Below are positions 1 to 8,214 of a stretch of 22,055 bases of DNA, piece after piece. Position numbers and translations under genes: made by a program. Position 1 is the first letter of the stretch; the number at the start of each line of letters is the position of its first letter. Under the pieces are notes generated by a model. The model did not search any database and was not told the origin of the DNA. It saw nothing but the letters and a program-made list of their open reading frames with translations. The stretch covers positions 1 to 22,055 of the forward strand of contig DCKB01000060.1 in assembly GCA_002320595.1 (NCBI GenBank), written 5' to 3'. Source of the stretch: Christensenella sp. UBA1685. GTDB lineage: Bacteria; Bacillota; Clostridia; Christensenellales; CAG-138.

Positions 1-104
1 ACAATGGCAAAGTAGAGCGCAGCCACCGTGAGGATCAGCGTCGCTTCTACGACTCCCATCGTTTCTACTCGCTTGCCGACTTCGATGCTCAGCTCGCTGT
101 GCAT
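1..104 (-). CDS. Hypothetical membrane protein, N-terminal part only (runs off the left edge)
   Basis: The reverse strand opens with ATG at 104-102, preceded by GGAGG at 7 bases spacing, and stays open to the window edge (34 codons). The visible protein begins MHSELSIEVGKR and becomes hydrophobic at about residues 20-34 (EATLILTVAALYFAI), which looks like the start of a first transmembrane segment. It is divergent from the RNase J gene with about 230 bases between them, so the two have separate promoters. I do not recognise the family from this fragment. The ribosome binding site and the membrane-like composition make it a better choice than the plus-strand frame that overlaps it. Confidence 0.6.
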   Translation of the reverse strand, partial: MHSELSIEVGKRVETMGVVEATLILTVAALYFAI

Positions 105-234
105 CGAAGAGCCTCCAATAACCGTCCTATGCGCCCTTTACAGTATTGCTCTCCCAACCTTTTCCTTCGTTGCTATACCGTCCAACATGTTTGACAAACC
201 TACAATGGCGACGATTGTTCACAAATTCCGGCGC

Positions 235-263
235 TTGTTAGAAATGGAAAAAAAGAGTATACT
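235..263 (+). promoter_or_regulatory. Probable sigma-A promoter for the RNase J cluster
   Basis: TTGTTA (235-240) and TATACT (258-263) are separated by 17 bases, about 70 bases upstream of the RNase J start. A second TATAAT lies at 263-268 but has no well-spaced -35. The leader between this promoter and the start codon shows no obvious riboswitch-like structure. Confidence 0.55.
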
Positions 264-335
264 ATAATTGAATAAATATGGGGCTTCCTGCTCCGTTGCA
301 TAAAACGAATGGTTTTAAGAAAGTGAGGCTGTCAT

Positions 336-2003
336 TTGGCGTCTAAATCAAAAGCAAAGCTGAAAATTATCCCGCTCGGCGGCGTGGGTGAGATCGGCAA
401 GAACATGACCGTGATCGAATACGGAAAGGATATCGTAGTAGTGGATTGCGGCCTGATTTTTCCGGATGAAGATATGCCCGGCATTGACCTTGTGATTCCG
501 GACATGACGTATCTGGAAAAAAATGCGGAAAAGCTCCGGGGGATTCTCATTACGCATGGCCATGAGGATCACATCGGCGCAGTTCCTTATGCGCTGAAAA
601 AATTTCAAACGCCGGTGTTCGGCACGCGCCTCACGATGGCGCTCATTGAACACAAGCTTGACGAAGCAAAAGTCCGCAATGCCGACTTGCGCTGCATTGC
701 TCCGGGGGATAAGGTGCAGCTTGGCTGCTTTACGGTAGAATTCATCAAAACCAGCCATTCCATTGCGGGAGCGGTTGCGCTTGCAATCATTACGCCGGTT
801 GGCACGCTGATCCATACCGGCGATTTCAAGGTGGACTATACGCCGCTCGACGGAGAACCCATTGATGTGGCGCGTTTTGCGCATTACGGCGCAAAAGGGG
901 TGCTCGCGCTGATGAGCGATTCCACAAACGCGGAGCTTTCCGGGCATACGCAGTCTGAACGCGAGATCGGAAAGACCTTTGAACACTATTTTGAGATTGC
1001 GAAGGGCCGCGTAATTGTGGCTACATTTGCCTCCAACATTTACCGCATCCAGCAGATTGCGGATGTTGCGATTGCACATGGGCGTGTGATCTGCTTCCAG
1101 GGGCGCAGCATGGTGAACATTGCAAAGGTAGCAAGCGAACTTGGGTACCTTAACATCCCTGTGGAGAAGATTGTGGAGGTGGAAAAACTCCGCAGGATTG
1201 ATGATGAAAAGGTATGCGTCATTACGACCGGAAGCCAGGGCGAGCCCATGAGCGGCCTGTTCCGCATGGCAAATGCCTCCCACCGGCTTAACATTGGGAA
1301 AGGGGACACGGTTATTATCTCCGCCTCGTCCATCCCAGGCAATGAGATTGCCGTTTCGCGCGTTATCAACCAGCTCTACCAAAAAGGGGCGAAGGTTGTG
1401 TACGACCGCATGGCGGATGTGCATGTTTCCGGCCACGCGCGGCGCGAGGAGCTCCGCCTGATGTTTACGCTCACCAAGCCAAAATATTTCATCCCCGTGC
1501 ATGGCGAGGCACGCCACCTTTATCAACACGCCGAACTTGCGGAGGAGATGGGAGTCCCGGCGGATAACATCGTGGTTTCCGAAATCGGGAGCGTTGTCGA
1601 ACTTACGCGAAACGACATCCGGCTGAACGGTTCGGTGCCTTCCGGAAGCGTGATGATCGACGGAAACAGCGTCGGGGAGATCGGAGACGTTGTGCTGCGC
1701 GACCGCAAACTGCTTGCGGAGGAGGGCCTTTTTACGGTGGTGATCCTGCTCAAAAAGAAAACAGGGGAGCTGGCGGCTCCGGCAGAGGTCATTTCCCGCG
1801 GGTTTGTATACCTGAAAAGTTCCGAGGAACTGGTAAAGGAGGCGCGCGCGCTCGTAACGGAGCTCGCCGCGCAATTCCAAACGGCGCATCGTTCGGAATG
1901 GTCTTCCATCAAAAACAACATCCGTTCGTCGCTTAAAAGCTTTTTGTATAATAAAACCAAGCGTACGCCGATGATTTTTCCGATTATCATCGAGATCGAT
2001 TAA
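336..2003 (+). CDS. rnj: Ribonuclease J
   Basis: RNase J is a cytoplasmic metallo-beta-lactamase-fold ribonuclease with 5'-3' exonuclease and endonuclease activity in mRNA decay and rRNA maturation. The 555-residue protein has the family's usual length. It shows the zinc-binding motif HGHEDH at residues 74-79, further ligand segments TSHS near 141 and HTGDFK near 160, the MSDSTNAE segment at 193-200, and the beta-CASP motifs SGHARREE and PVHGEARHL. The start is a TTG at 336-338, placed by the AAGTGAGG ribosome binding site 7 bases upstream. It is first in a cluster with ylbF, mltG and a U32 gene. Only one RNase J is in view, so J1 and J2 cannot be distinguished. Confidence 0.97.
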   Translation: MASKSKAKLKIIPLGGVGEIGKNMTVIEYGKDIVVVDCGLIFPDEDMPGIDLVIPDMTYLEKNAEKLRGILITHGHEDHIGAVPYALKKFQTPVFGTRLTMALIEHKLDEAKVRNADLRCIAPGDKVQLGCFTVEFIKTSHSIAGAVALAIITPVGTLIHTGDFKVDYTPLDGEPIDVARFAHYGAKGVLALMSDSTNAELSGHTQSEREIGKTFEHYFEIAKGRVIVATFASNIYRIQQIADVAIAHGRVICFQGRSMVNIAKVASELGYLNIPVEKIVEVEKLRRIDDEKVCVITTGSQGEPMSGLFRMANASHRLNIGKGDTVIISASSIPGNEIAVSRVINQLYQKGAKVVYDRMADVHVSGHARREELRLMFTLTKPKYFIPVHGEARHLYQHAELAEEMGVPADNIVVSEIGSVVELTRNDIRLNGSVPSGSVMIDGNSVGEIGDVVLRDRKLLAEEGLFTVVILLKKKTGELAAPAEVISRGFVYLKSSEELVKEARALVTELAAQFQTAHRSEWSSIKNNIRSSLKSFLYNKTKRTPMIFPIIIEID

Positions 2004-2039
2004 GGCGGGGCCGAAAAAGAAAACAGAAGGAGGAAATCC

Positions 2040-2381
2040 ATGATTTACGACAAGGCAAGAGAGCTTTCCAAAATGTTGGCGGAGAGCGAGGAATACAAAA
2101 CCTATAAACAAACGCAGGAAAAGGCGTTTGCAAATGAAACGACAAAGGCGCTCATCAAAGAATACCACCAGCTTCAAATGCAGGCACAGGCCGCGATGGT
2201 GCAGGGAAAGAAGGATGATGCCTGCATGGAGCGCCTGCAGAAAATCGGCGAGGTACTCCAGCTCAACCGGGACGCTTCGGAGTATCTGCTCGCTGAATAC
2301 CGCCTGAATGTGATGCTGGGCGATGTTTACAAGATCCTTGCGGAGGCGATTGATATTGACCTCGGCATGTTGGAAGGATAG
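2040..2381 (+). CDS. ylbF: YlbF/YmcA family protein
   Basis: This 113-residue, almost entirely helical protein begins MIYDKARELSKMLAESEEY and matches the Com_YlbF family. In Bacillus subtilis YlbF (RicF) forms a complex with YmcA and YaaT that acts on RNase Y-dependent mRNA processing, competence and sporulation. That function is known from the family and is inferred here. The start has a strong AGGAGG a few bases upstream. It lies 36 bases after the RNase J gene and 2 bases before mltG, so it is almost certainly cotranscribed with both. Paralogues such as YmcA look alike, so the gene name is tentative. Confidence 0.85.
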   Translation: MIYDKARELSKMLAESEEYKTYKQTQEKAFANETTKALIKEYHQLQMQAQAAMVQGKKDDACMERLQKIGEVLQLNRDASEYLLAEYRLNVMLGDVYKILAEAIDIDLGMLEG

Positions 2382-2383
2382 CT

Positions 2384-3556
2384 ATGGAGCACGGCAACGG
2401 CGGAGCGCGCCGCGACAATCCGGACATGAAACGCATGTGGCGGCGCATGCGGCCGCTCATCGTGTTTCTGCTGAGCCTCGGGATTTGCCTTACGCTGCTC
2501 TTTGTGGGGGCAAAGGTCGCTTTCGAGAAGCTGTTTGCGCCGGTGGATGCGAATGATGCTACGCCCATCACGGTTACAATCCCTTCAAATTCCGGCGCTT
2601 CACGCATTGCGAAGCTCCTCTATGAGGCAGGGGGGACGGACGCGGAAGGGAACCAGCTTCCGGGCCTGATTTCAAGCAAGACCGTATTTAAGATCTATGC
2701 GGATTTCACAGGCAAAACGAGCAAGCTCAAAGCAGGCACCTATGTGCTTTCACGCAACATGAGCGTGGGACAGATTCTCGATATCGTCTGCAAGGGCAAT
2801 CCGCCGCGCGCCACCACGCGCCTCACGATTTCGGAAGGCACAACGGTGGAGGGCATAGCGGAAAAGCTCGTCTCGCTGGGCGTGCTCCCCAACACGGAGG
2901 AGTTCCTTGCGCTGTGCAAAACCGGGGAGGCGTTTGACTACTCGTTCCTGACGGCCATTGAACAAAACCCGGCGCAGGCGCGCAATTACCTGCTGGAAGG
3001 GTACCTGTTCCCGGACACCTATGAAATCTATACCGATGAGTCCGCAAAATCCATCATTACGCGGTTGCTCCTGCGCTTCCGCAACGTGTTCAACGATGAA
3101 TACACCGCCCGCGCAAAAGAGCTTGGCATGACGATGGACGAGGTTATTACCCTCGCTTCCCTGATCGAAAAGGAGGCGAAGGTGGAAAGCGATTTTGCCA
3201 AGGTTTCGGCCGTGTTCCACAACCGCCTGAACAAAGGGATGAAGCTGCAGTCCGACGCGCCGCTTAAGTACATTTTTAACGTTTCCGGAACGTTGACCTA
3301 TACGGAGGAGCAGATGCGGGATCCTTCCCTTTATAACACGCATGTGCATGATGGGCTGCCGCTCGGCCCGATCTGCAACCCGGGCGAACGCGCGATCCGC
3401 GCGGCGCTTTACCCCAACGAGGATTATGTTTCCGAAGGGTTCCTGTATTTCTGCCTGATGGATGCGACAACGGGCGAAAACGCCTATGCGAAAACGCTTG
3501 AGGAACACAATGCCAACGTGGAACGGTACAGGGATTCATGGAATACAGCGCAATAA
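2384..3556 (+). CDS. mltG: Endolytic murein transglycosylase MltG (YceG-like)
   Basis: MltG cleaves nascent peptidoglycan strands at the outer face of the cytoplasmic membrane and is thought to set glycan chain length. The 390-residue protein has a short basic cytoplasmic N-terminus, one membrane anchor at about residues 24-46, a LysM-like region (about 60-155) and the YceG catalytic domain. The motif LASLIEKEA puts the expected catalytic Glu at residue 262. FHNRL, the LQSDAPLKY segment and GLPLGPICNPG follow as in the family. The start is ATG, with GGAAGGA overlapping the end of ylbF. The last 19 bases overlap the next gene in another frame. Confidence 0.95.
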   Translation: MEHGNGGARRDNPDMKRMWRRMRPLIVFLLSLGICLTLLFVGAKVAFEKLFAPVDANDATPITVTIPSNSGASRIAKLLYEAGGTDAEGNQLPGLISSKTVFKIYADFTGKTSKLKAGTYVLSRNMSVGQILDIVCKGNPPRATTRLTISEGTTVEGIAEKLVSLGVLPNTEEFLALCKTGEAFDYSFLTAIEQNPAQARNYLLEGYLFPDTYEIYTDESAKSIITRLLLRFRNVFNDEYTARAKELGMTMDEVITLASLIEKEAKVESDFAKVSAVFHNRLNKGMKLQSDAPLKYIFNVSGTLTYTEEQMRDPSLYNTHVHDGLPLGPICNPGERAIRAALYPNEDYVSEGFLYFCLMDATTGENAYAKTLEEHNANVERYRDSWNTAQ

Positions 3557-4797
3557 AAAAAGAAAGAAAAACAGTCCTGCCGGAGTTGCTTGCTCCGGCA
3601 GGCAATATGGAACGGCTCGTGACGGCGCTGCGCTTTGGTGCGGACGCCGTCTATCTCGGTGCGGAGGCGATGAGCCTTAGAAACTATGCGGACAACTTCA
3701 CTGCGGATGGCCTCAGTGAGGCTTGCGCTTATGCGCATGCGCGCGGCAAGCGCGTTTATGTTGCCTGCAATGCGTTTGCACGCGATACGGACCTTCGGGC
3801 GCTGCCGGCGCTTCTGCGGCAGATCCGCGCTGCGGGGACGGATGCGCTCATTGTCAACGATGCGGGCGTGATCCGGGTTGCACGGGACACCGTGCCGGAA
3901 TTGCCGCTGCACCTGAGCACGCAGGCCAATACGCTCAATGCCGAGGCCGCTATGTTCTGGCACGAGGCGGGAATCTGCCGTATCGTGCTTGCGCGGGAGC
4001 TTTCACTTGCAGAAATAAAGGAGATGCGCGCCGCGCTGCCGGATGCGCTGGAGTTGGAGATTTTTGTGCATGGCGCAATGTGCGTTTCCTATTCCGGCCG
4101 GTGCCTGCTCAGCAACTATATCGCAGGGCGGGATTCCAACCGGGGAGAATGCGCACAGCCTTGCCGCTGGACGTATGAATTGCGGGAACGTGGGCACAAC
4201 GGCGCGTATTTTGGGATTGATCAGGATGCGCTTGGCACCTATATCCTGAACGCGCGCGATATGAACCTCATTGAGCACCTGCCCGCCGTCATCGAAACGG
4301 GCGCGTACAGCCTGAAGATCGAAGGACGGATGAAATCAATCGCTTATGTGGCAACGGTTGTAAACGCATATCGCATGGCCCTTGACCGCTATGCGGCCGC
4401 GCCGGATGAACCTCTGCCGGCCGAACTTTCAAAGGAGCTTGACTATGCGAGCCACCGGCCGTACACGACGGGCTTCGCCTTCGGAGACCCGGGCGCGGCG
4501 GGGCAGGCCCCGCAGAGTGCGGACTATGTGTCTGAAGCGCAGATCAGCGCCGTCGTGCTTTCCTACGATGCGCAAGCGCAGACTGCTTATGTTGAACAGA
4601 GAAACCGTTTTGCTGACGGCGATGTGCTTTCCATCCTTTCTCCGGGTGATATTTCGCGCACATTTACCGTCCGCAGCATCCGCAACGAGGCGGGGGAAAC
4701 GCAACAGACTGCACCGCATCCAAAACAGCGCCTCCACATTGGCTGCATTGAGCCGGTGCAGGCGGGAGATATTCTGCGGAAAATAAGGGGCCATTAG
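3538..4797 (+). CDS. Peptidase U32 family protein, TrhP/RlhA-like
   Basis: Although named after a collagenase-like peptidase, characterised members of this family (TrhP, RlhA) hydroxylate tRNA or rRNA. The 419-residue protein has the N-terminal PELLAPAGNMERL motif (residues 15-27) and the family signature EIFVHGAMCVSYSGRCLLSN (174-193). Cysteines C182, C189, C205 and C209 are arranged as in members thought to bind an iron-sulfur cluster. A C-terminal small beta domain follows. The length fits the YrrO/TrhP group. The gene overlaps the 3' end of mltG by 19 bases, which suggests coupled translation. A strong terminator follows the stop. The modification target, probably tRNA, is inferred. Confidence 0.9.
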   Translation: MEYSAIKKERKTVLPELLAPAGNMERLVTALRFGADAVYLGAEAMSLRNYADNFTADGLSEACAYAHARGKRVYVACNAFARDTDLRALPALLRQIRAAGTDALIVNDAGVIRVARDTVPELPLHLSTQANTLNAEAAMFWHEAGICRIVLARELSLAEIKEMRAALPDALELEIFVHGAMCVSYSGRCLLSNYIAGRDSNRGECAQPCRWTYELRERGHNGAYFGIDQDALGTYILNARDMNLIEHLPAVIETGAYSLKIEGRMKSIAYVATVVNAYRMALDRYAAAPDEPLPAELSKELDYASHRPYTTGFAFGDPGAAGQAPQSADYVSEAQISAVVLSYDAQAQTAYVEQRNRFADGDVLSILSPGDISRTFTVRSIRNEAGETQQTAPHPKQRLHIGCIEPVQAGDILRKIRGH

Positions 4798-4804
4798 GAA
4801 AAAG

Positions 4805-4844
4805 CAACAGGGGACGGCGCAAATTATGCTGCCGTCCCCTGTTG
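4805..4844. terminator. Bidirectional rho-independent terminator
   Basis: A perfect 14-bp stem, CAACAGGGGACGGC (4805-4818) with its complement (4831-4844), encloses a 12-base loop. It is followed by GCTTTT on the plus strand and GCTTTTT on the minus strand. It sits between the convergent U32 and GNAT genes and can serve both. Confidence 0.9.
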
Positions 4845-4864
4845 GCTTTTGAAAGCGAATTCGC

Positions 4865-5338
4865 CTAAAGCGCCAGAACCATCATAAGGCAGGGGCAGGA
4901 TTCGCCCCAAAGCGGCAGGCATTCCAGCGGGCGGAAGCCCATCGCCTCATAGAAGCGGCGCGTTTTTTCGTACCCCTCGTCCGGGAAGGATGCATCCAGC
5001 GTCTTTACCTGCAAAAACTCGCAGCCCTGCGCTTTGCACCATGCATGGCAGCGCGAAAGGAGTGCACGCCCCGCGCCGCAGCGGTGGTGCTCGGGCAGAA
5101 CGCCCATCACGTAAACTTCCGCAGCATAATGCGTGTTGCGCTTTATGGCCAGAAACCCAATGGGCACTCTGTCCGAGTATGCCACAAAGAACGGCATATG
5201 TTTGCTTTCCCGGATATATTCTGCCGTGGATTCCGGAATGCCGAACCAGGCAGGGAGCGCGGAAAGAATCTCGGTTGCGATTTGCTCCTTGCTCTCTTCA
5301 CACTCCAGAATACGGATCGAGAGCGCCTGCGAGTTCAT
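4865..5338 (-). CDS. GNAT family N-acetyltransferase
   Basis: This 157-residue protein has the GNAT fold, which transfers an acetyl group from acetyl-CoA to an unknown amine. Beta strand 4 reads AEVYVMGVLPEHH and is followed by the acetyl-CoA-binding loop HRCGAGRALL (about residues 86-95), then the typical FYEAMGFRPLE near the C-terminus. It resembles the YhfO-type branch, but the substrate cannot be named. Its ATG overlaps the stop of the upstream kinase-like gene by four bases (ATGA), so the two are translationally coupled. It ends just before the shared bidirectional terminator. Confidence 0.88.
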   Translation of the reverse strand: MNSQALSIRILECEESKEQIATEILSALPAWFGIPESTAEYIRESKHMPFFVAYSDRVPIGFLAIKRNTHYAAEVYVMGVLPEHHRCGAGRALLSRCHAWCKAQGCEFLQVKTLDASFPDEGYEKTRRFYEAMGFRPLECLPLWGESCPCLMMVLAL

Positions 5339-5778
5339 GCGATCCGCTCCATAATTGCGGCACAGGCAGCATCCATGCTCATCTCGCCGCTTTTGATGAG
5401 AAGATTATGCGGCTCTGCATCGAACATACCGTGCTTTTTTTCAAGCATTGCCGCAAGCGGTGGGGGAAGCTTGCCGCCCGTGCGCCGGGCAAAACGTTCC
5501 TGAATGACGGGAAGCTCTGCCGTGACGAGTATTCGCAGTGCGCCCGCCGGCAAGAAAGCAAGGTGCTCCTTCTCGCTGATGACATAAATGAACGGCTCCG
5601 CATCCGGCTTCATATGCGCTGCAAGGAGCGTGCAAAATGCCTGCCGGGCGTCCCCCTCGCCTTTTGCAAGGCGAAGATAGTCTTTCCCTGAAAACACCAA
5701 AGCTCCCAGCTTCTCTTTTAACATGCCTGCAAGGGTGGATTTCCCCGTGCAGCTTTCCCCAATCAAAGCGATGACCAT
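5335..5778 (-). CDS. Small P-loop NTPase / nucleotide kinase-like protein
   Basis: The protein is 147 residues long and opens with a Walker A motif, GESCTGKST, at residues 7-15, right after the first beta strand. The fold is like that of cytidylate and adenylate kinases or AAA_33 ATPases. A later segment, ERFARRTGGKLPPPLA, could be an arginine-rich lid. The substrate is not identifiable. A good AGGAGG precedes the ATG. The gene is 28 bases downstream of the LysR gene and overlaps the GNAT gene by four bases, so the pair probably forms one unit, transcribed either from the LysR promoter or from the promoter inside the LysR 3' end. Confidence 0.8.
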   Translation of the reverse strand: MVIALIGESCTGKSTLAGMLKEKLGALVFSGKDYLRLAKGEGDARQAFCTLLAAHMKPDAEPFIYVISEKEHLAFLPAGALRILVTAELPVIQERFARRTGGKLPPPLAAMLEKKHGMFDAEPHNLLIKSGEMSMDAACAAIMERIA

Positions 5779-5806
5779 AAATTCCTCCTGAATTTAATAT
5801 ACGCAA

Positions 5807-6727
5807 TTACAGTATACCACGCACACCGCTTCGGCGCAAACGCAGGGATTCCTCGTAAATGCGCGCGATGTCATGCAGCATGGACACATGGCCGAAATCC
5901 GGGGTATACACCAGATTCACTTCGCGGATCATGCCGAGGTTTTCAACCGGAAGCAGGCGGATCTTGCCCTTGCTGGCCTCGTCATAGCAGGCGCTTTTTG
6001 CGAGGATGGAAACCCCGAACCCGCGCCGGATCAAATCCTTGATGGTGGCGATGTTATCAACTTCGAGAATGATGTTGAATTCATCAATGGACATACCGTT
6101 GCTCTCAAGGTGGGAAACGAACAGATTGCGCGTCCCGGAACTTGGCAGGCGCAGAATCAGGTTTTCCTTTTTCAGTTCATCCAATGTGACGCTGCTTTTC
6201 TGCGCAAGCGGGCTTTCGTTAGCGACCGCGAGCACGAGGCAGTCTGTATCAATCAAAATGGAATTGAAAGAGGCATCGTGCACTTTTCCTTCTACAACCG
6301 CGATGTCGATTTCGTAGGTTTTTAGCTTTTCATAAAGATTATTTATGGTATCAGTAAGGATTGTTAGGCGCACGCCGGGGGTTTCGCTGCAATATTGCGC
6401 AAGCACTTCCGCAATCAGGTTGCTTTCCGCGGTATGCGTGATGCCAACGGAAAGGCGCATCGCGCGCAACGGATAATCCCTCAGGCTTTGCCGGAGGTTT
6501 TGGTACAGCATACGCATGCGTTTGGCACACCCTAAAACGAGTTCCCCTTCGCCTGTGAGCCGGAGCTGGCCTTCGCTGCGGTTAAAAATGCGCACGCCAA
6601 GCTCTTTTTCCAATTGCTTCACATGCTGGCTTACCGCCGGCTGCGTCAGAGAAAGAGATTTTGCCGCCTGCGTAAAGCTTCCGGCTTCAGCTACGCGTAA
6701 GAGCGTTTCAAGCTTGGGATCGATCAT
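5807..6727 (-). CDS. LysR family transcriptional regulator
   Basis: This 306-residue protein has the LysR layout. An N-terminal winged helix-turn-helix occupies about residues 3-62, with the recognition segment AGSFTQAAKSLSLTQPAVSQ. A two-lobed periplasmic-binding-like effector domain follows, beginning around residue 90 (RLSVGITHTAESN). The start is ATG with GGAGA about 9 bases upstream. It is divergent from the cation:proton antiporter with 138 bases between them. A LysR regulator normally controls its divergent neighbour, so the antiporter is the expected target. The effector is unknown. Confidence 0.95.
   Translation of the reverse strand: MIDPKLETLLRVAEAGSFTQAAKSLSLTQPAVSQHVKQLEKELGVRIFNRSEGQLRLTGEGELVLGCAKRMRMLYQNLRQSLRDYPLRAMRLSVGITHTAESNLIAEVLAQYCSETPGVRLTILTDTINNLYEKLKTYEIDIAVVEGKVHDASFNSILIDTDCLVLAVANESPLAQKSSVTLDELKKENLILRLPSSGTRNLFVSHLESNGMSIDEFNIILEVDNIATIKDLIRRGFGVSILAKSACYDEASKGKIRLLPVENLGMIREVNLVYTPDFGHVSMLHDIARIYEESLRLRRSGVRGIL
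5811..5839 (-). promoter_or_regulatory. Candidate promoter inside the LysR 3' end for the kinase-GNAT pair
   Basis: On the minus strand TTGCGC (5839-5834) and TATACT (5816-5811) are 17 bases apart. The likely start point is about 25 bases upstream of the kinase-like ATG. It would let the pair be expressed independently of the LysR gene. Confidence 0.4.
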
Positions 6728-6752
6728 GACAAATATTCTCCATACATATATA

Positions 6753-6785
6753 ATGATAATTTATACGGGCAAATATAATTATTAT
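6753..6785. promoter_or_regulatory. Candidate LysR operator dyad
   Basis: ATGATAATT (6753-6761) and AATTATTAT (6777-6785) form an inverted repeat with 8 of 9 positions matching across a 15-base centre. The right half-site ends at the base before the antiporter -35 hexamer. That is where LysR proteins usually bind to activate a divergent gene. The AT-rich composition makes a chance match possible. Confidence 0.45.
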
Positions 6786-6814
6786 TTTACATTATGCCGA
6801 ATGTTCCATATACT
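6786..6814 (+). promoter_or_regulatory. Promoter of the cation:proton antiporter gene
   Basis: TTTACA (6786-6791) and TATACT (6809-6814) have ideal 17-base spacing, with the start codon 51 bases downstream of the -10. It directly abuts the candidate LysR dyad. Confidence 0.65.
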
Positions 6815-6865
6815 ATACCACAACAAATTCGGTAAGGCAAACGGTTTGGGAAGGAGGCGCATGGG

Positions 6866-8179
6866 ATGCGCAAAGCAATTGAGCAGATTTATGCGCAGAT
6901 GGGAGAAGCCACGAGGGTGCTTTTGGTGCTTTCCATCATTTTGTTTGCAGGTTTCTTGGTTACACGCCTCACAAAAAAATTACATTTCCCCGATGTGAGC
7001 GGGTATATTCTTGCGGGTATCCTGATTGGCCCATGCTGCCTTTGCCTTGTGCCGGAACCGATGCTTGCGCGGATGGGCTTTATCAGTGATATCGCGCTTG
7101 CTTTCATCGCATTTGGCGTCGGACGCTTTTTTAAAAAGGACGTTCTGAAGAATACGGGCATAGGCGTTGCCGTATTGACGCTGTTTGAGGCTTTGGCAGC
7201 TGGTATTTTGGTTGCGCTTGTGCTGCGCTTTCTGTTCGCTCTGCCATGGGCGCTTACCGTGCTGCTTGGCGCAATTGCAACGGCTACCGCACCCGCGAGC
7301 ACAATGATGACCATTCGCCAATACGGGGCGAAAGGCAAGTTTATAGATACGCTTTTGCAAGTGGTTGCACTTGACGATGCAGTATGCCTCCTGGTATTCA
7401 GCGCAGCTGCCGCAGCCGTATCAGCGGGGGGCGTGAAGGGGCTTTGTGCATGGGCATTTGCAAGGCCGATCGCGTACAATGCGGGTGCGTTGCTGTTAGG
7501 CGCCTTATGCGGTTTGCTGCTAAGCAAGCTGCTCAGCCCAAAGCGCAGCCGGGACAACCGGTTGATCCTTGCGGTGGCCATGCTTCTCATGTTATCCGGC
7601 GTTTGTGCGGCTTTTGCTGTCTCTCCGCTGCTCTCTTGCATGGTGTTTGGGGCAGTCTATGTGAACGTCACAAAGGATGAGGGATTGTTTGAACAAATAA
7701 ACGATTTTGCTCCGCCCATTACATCCATGTTTTTCGTGGTTTCGGGCATGAGCCTTTCGCTTCCCGCGCTTGGCACAGCGGGAGCTGTTGGAGCGGTTTA
7801 CGTGATCGTGCGCATTGTGGGAAAATACTTTGGAGCGTACTATGGCGCTGCCGTTACGAGGCAAAACCAAGTGGTGAAACGCTATTTGGGGCTGGCATTG
7901 ATCCCGCAGGCAGGCGTAGCCATCGGCCTTGCATTTCTTGCGAAGCGGATTCTGCCGGAAGAAATGGGAGATATTCTGCTTGCAATCATTCTTTCATCCT
8001 CCGTATTATATGAGCTCGTTGGGCCATGGTGCGCAAAAAAGGCAATTATCCTTTCCGGTTCCCTGCCCGGCTGCTTAAAGGAACACGGAAAAAAACAGGA
8101 AACGGGCGGGCCGGAAGAAACCGGGAGCGAGGGAAAGTCTGCCGCACACAATGGCGCACCGCACGGAACGGTGCTATAA
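6866..8179 (+). CDS. Cation:proton antiporter, CPA2 / Kef-type
   Basis: This 437-residue integral membrane protein exchanges a monovalent cation for protons across the cytoplasmic membrane. It has roughly 11-13 hydrophobic segments. The CPA2 signatures include GYILAGILIGP (about residues 46-56), FGVGRFFKKDVL and ATATAPASTMMTIRQYGAKG followed by VVALDDA, the conserved aspartate region of the ion pathway. The last ~35 residues are hydrophilic and low complexity, with no TrkA-N domain. The start is the ATG at 6866, set by AAGGAGG 8 bases upstream; an ATG at 6861 is out of frame. The divergent LysR gene is its likely regulator. Whether it carries Na+ or K+ cannot be told. Confidence 0.92.
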   Translation: MRKAIEQIYAQMGEATRVLLVLSIILFAGFLVTRLTKKLHFPDVSGYILAGILIGPCCLCLVPEPMLARMGFISDIALAFIAFGVGRFFKKDVLKNTGIGVAVLTLFEALAAGILVALVLRFLFALPWALTVLLGAIATATAPASTMMTIRQYGAKGKFIDTLLQVVALDDAVCLLVFSAAAAAVSAGGVKGLCAWAFARPIAYNAGALLLGALCGLLLSKLLSPKRSRDNRLILAVAMLLMLSGVCAAFAVSPLLSCMVFGAVYVNVTKDEGLFEQINDFAPPITSMFFVVSGMSLSLPALGTAGAVGAVYVIVRIVGKYFGAYYGAAVTRQNQVVKRYLGLALIPQAGVAIGLAFLAKRILPEEMGDILLAIILSSSVLYELVGPWCAKKAIILSGSLPGCLKEHGKKQETGGPEETGSEGKSAAHNGAPHGTVL

Positions 8180-8180
8180 T
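8156..8180 (+). promoter_or_regulatory. Extended -10 promoter with adjoining inverted repeat, upstream of the DIP1984-family gene
   Basis: TGCTATAAT (8172-8180) is a perfect extended -10 element, overlapping the antiporter stop codon. No convincing -35 is present. GCACCG (8156-8161) and CGGTGC (8169-8174) form a 6-bp inverted repeat that ends at the base before TATAAT, so a protein or hairpin there would affect promoter use. Confidence 0.5.
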
Positions 8181-8214
8181 ACAAACAAGAAACATGAGAG
8201 ATGGAGGAACGGAT

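Noticed and set aside
28..267. Plus-strand 79-codon frame at the left edge
   Set aside because: It overlaps the better supported minus-strand membrane protein start and the RNase J promoter, and has no ribosome binding site.
348..2177. Long open frame (609 codons) opposite the RNase J gene
   Set aside because: It lies antisense to a full set of RNase J motifs, has no ribosome binding site or recognisable domain, and is rich in His/Arg as expected for a shadow of a moderately GC-rich gene.
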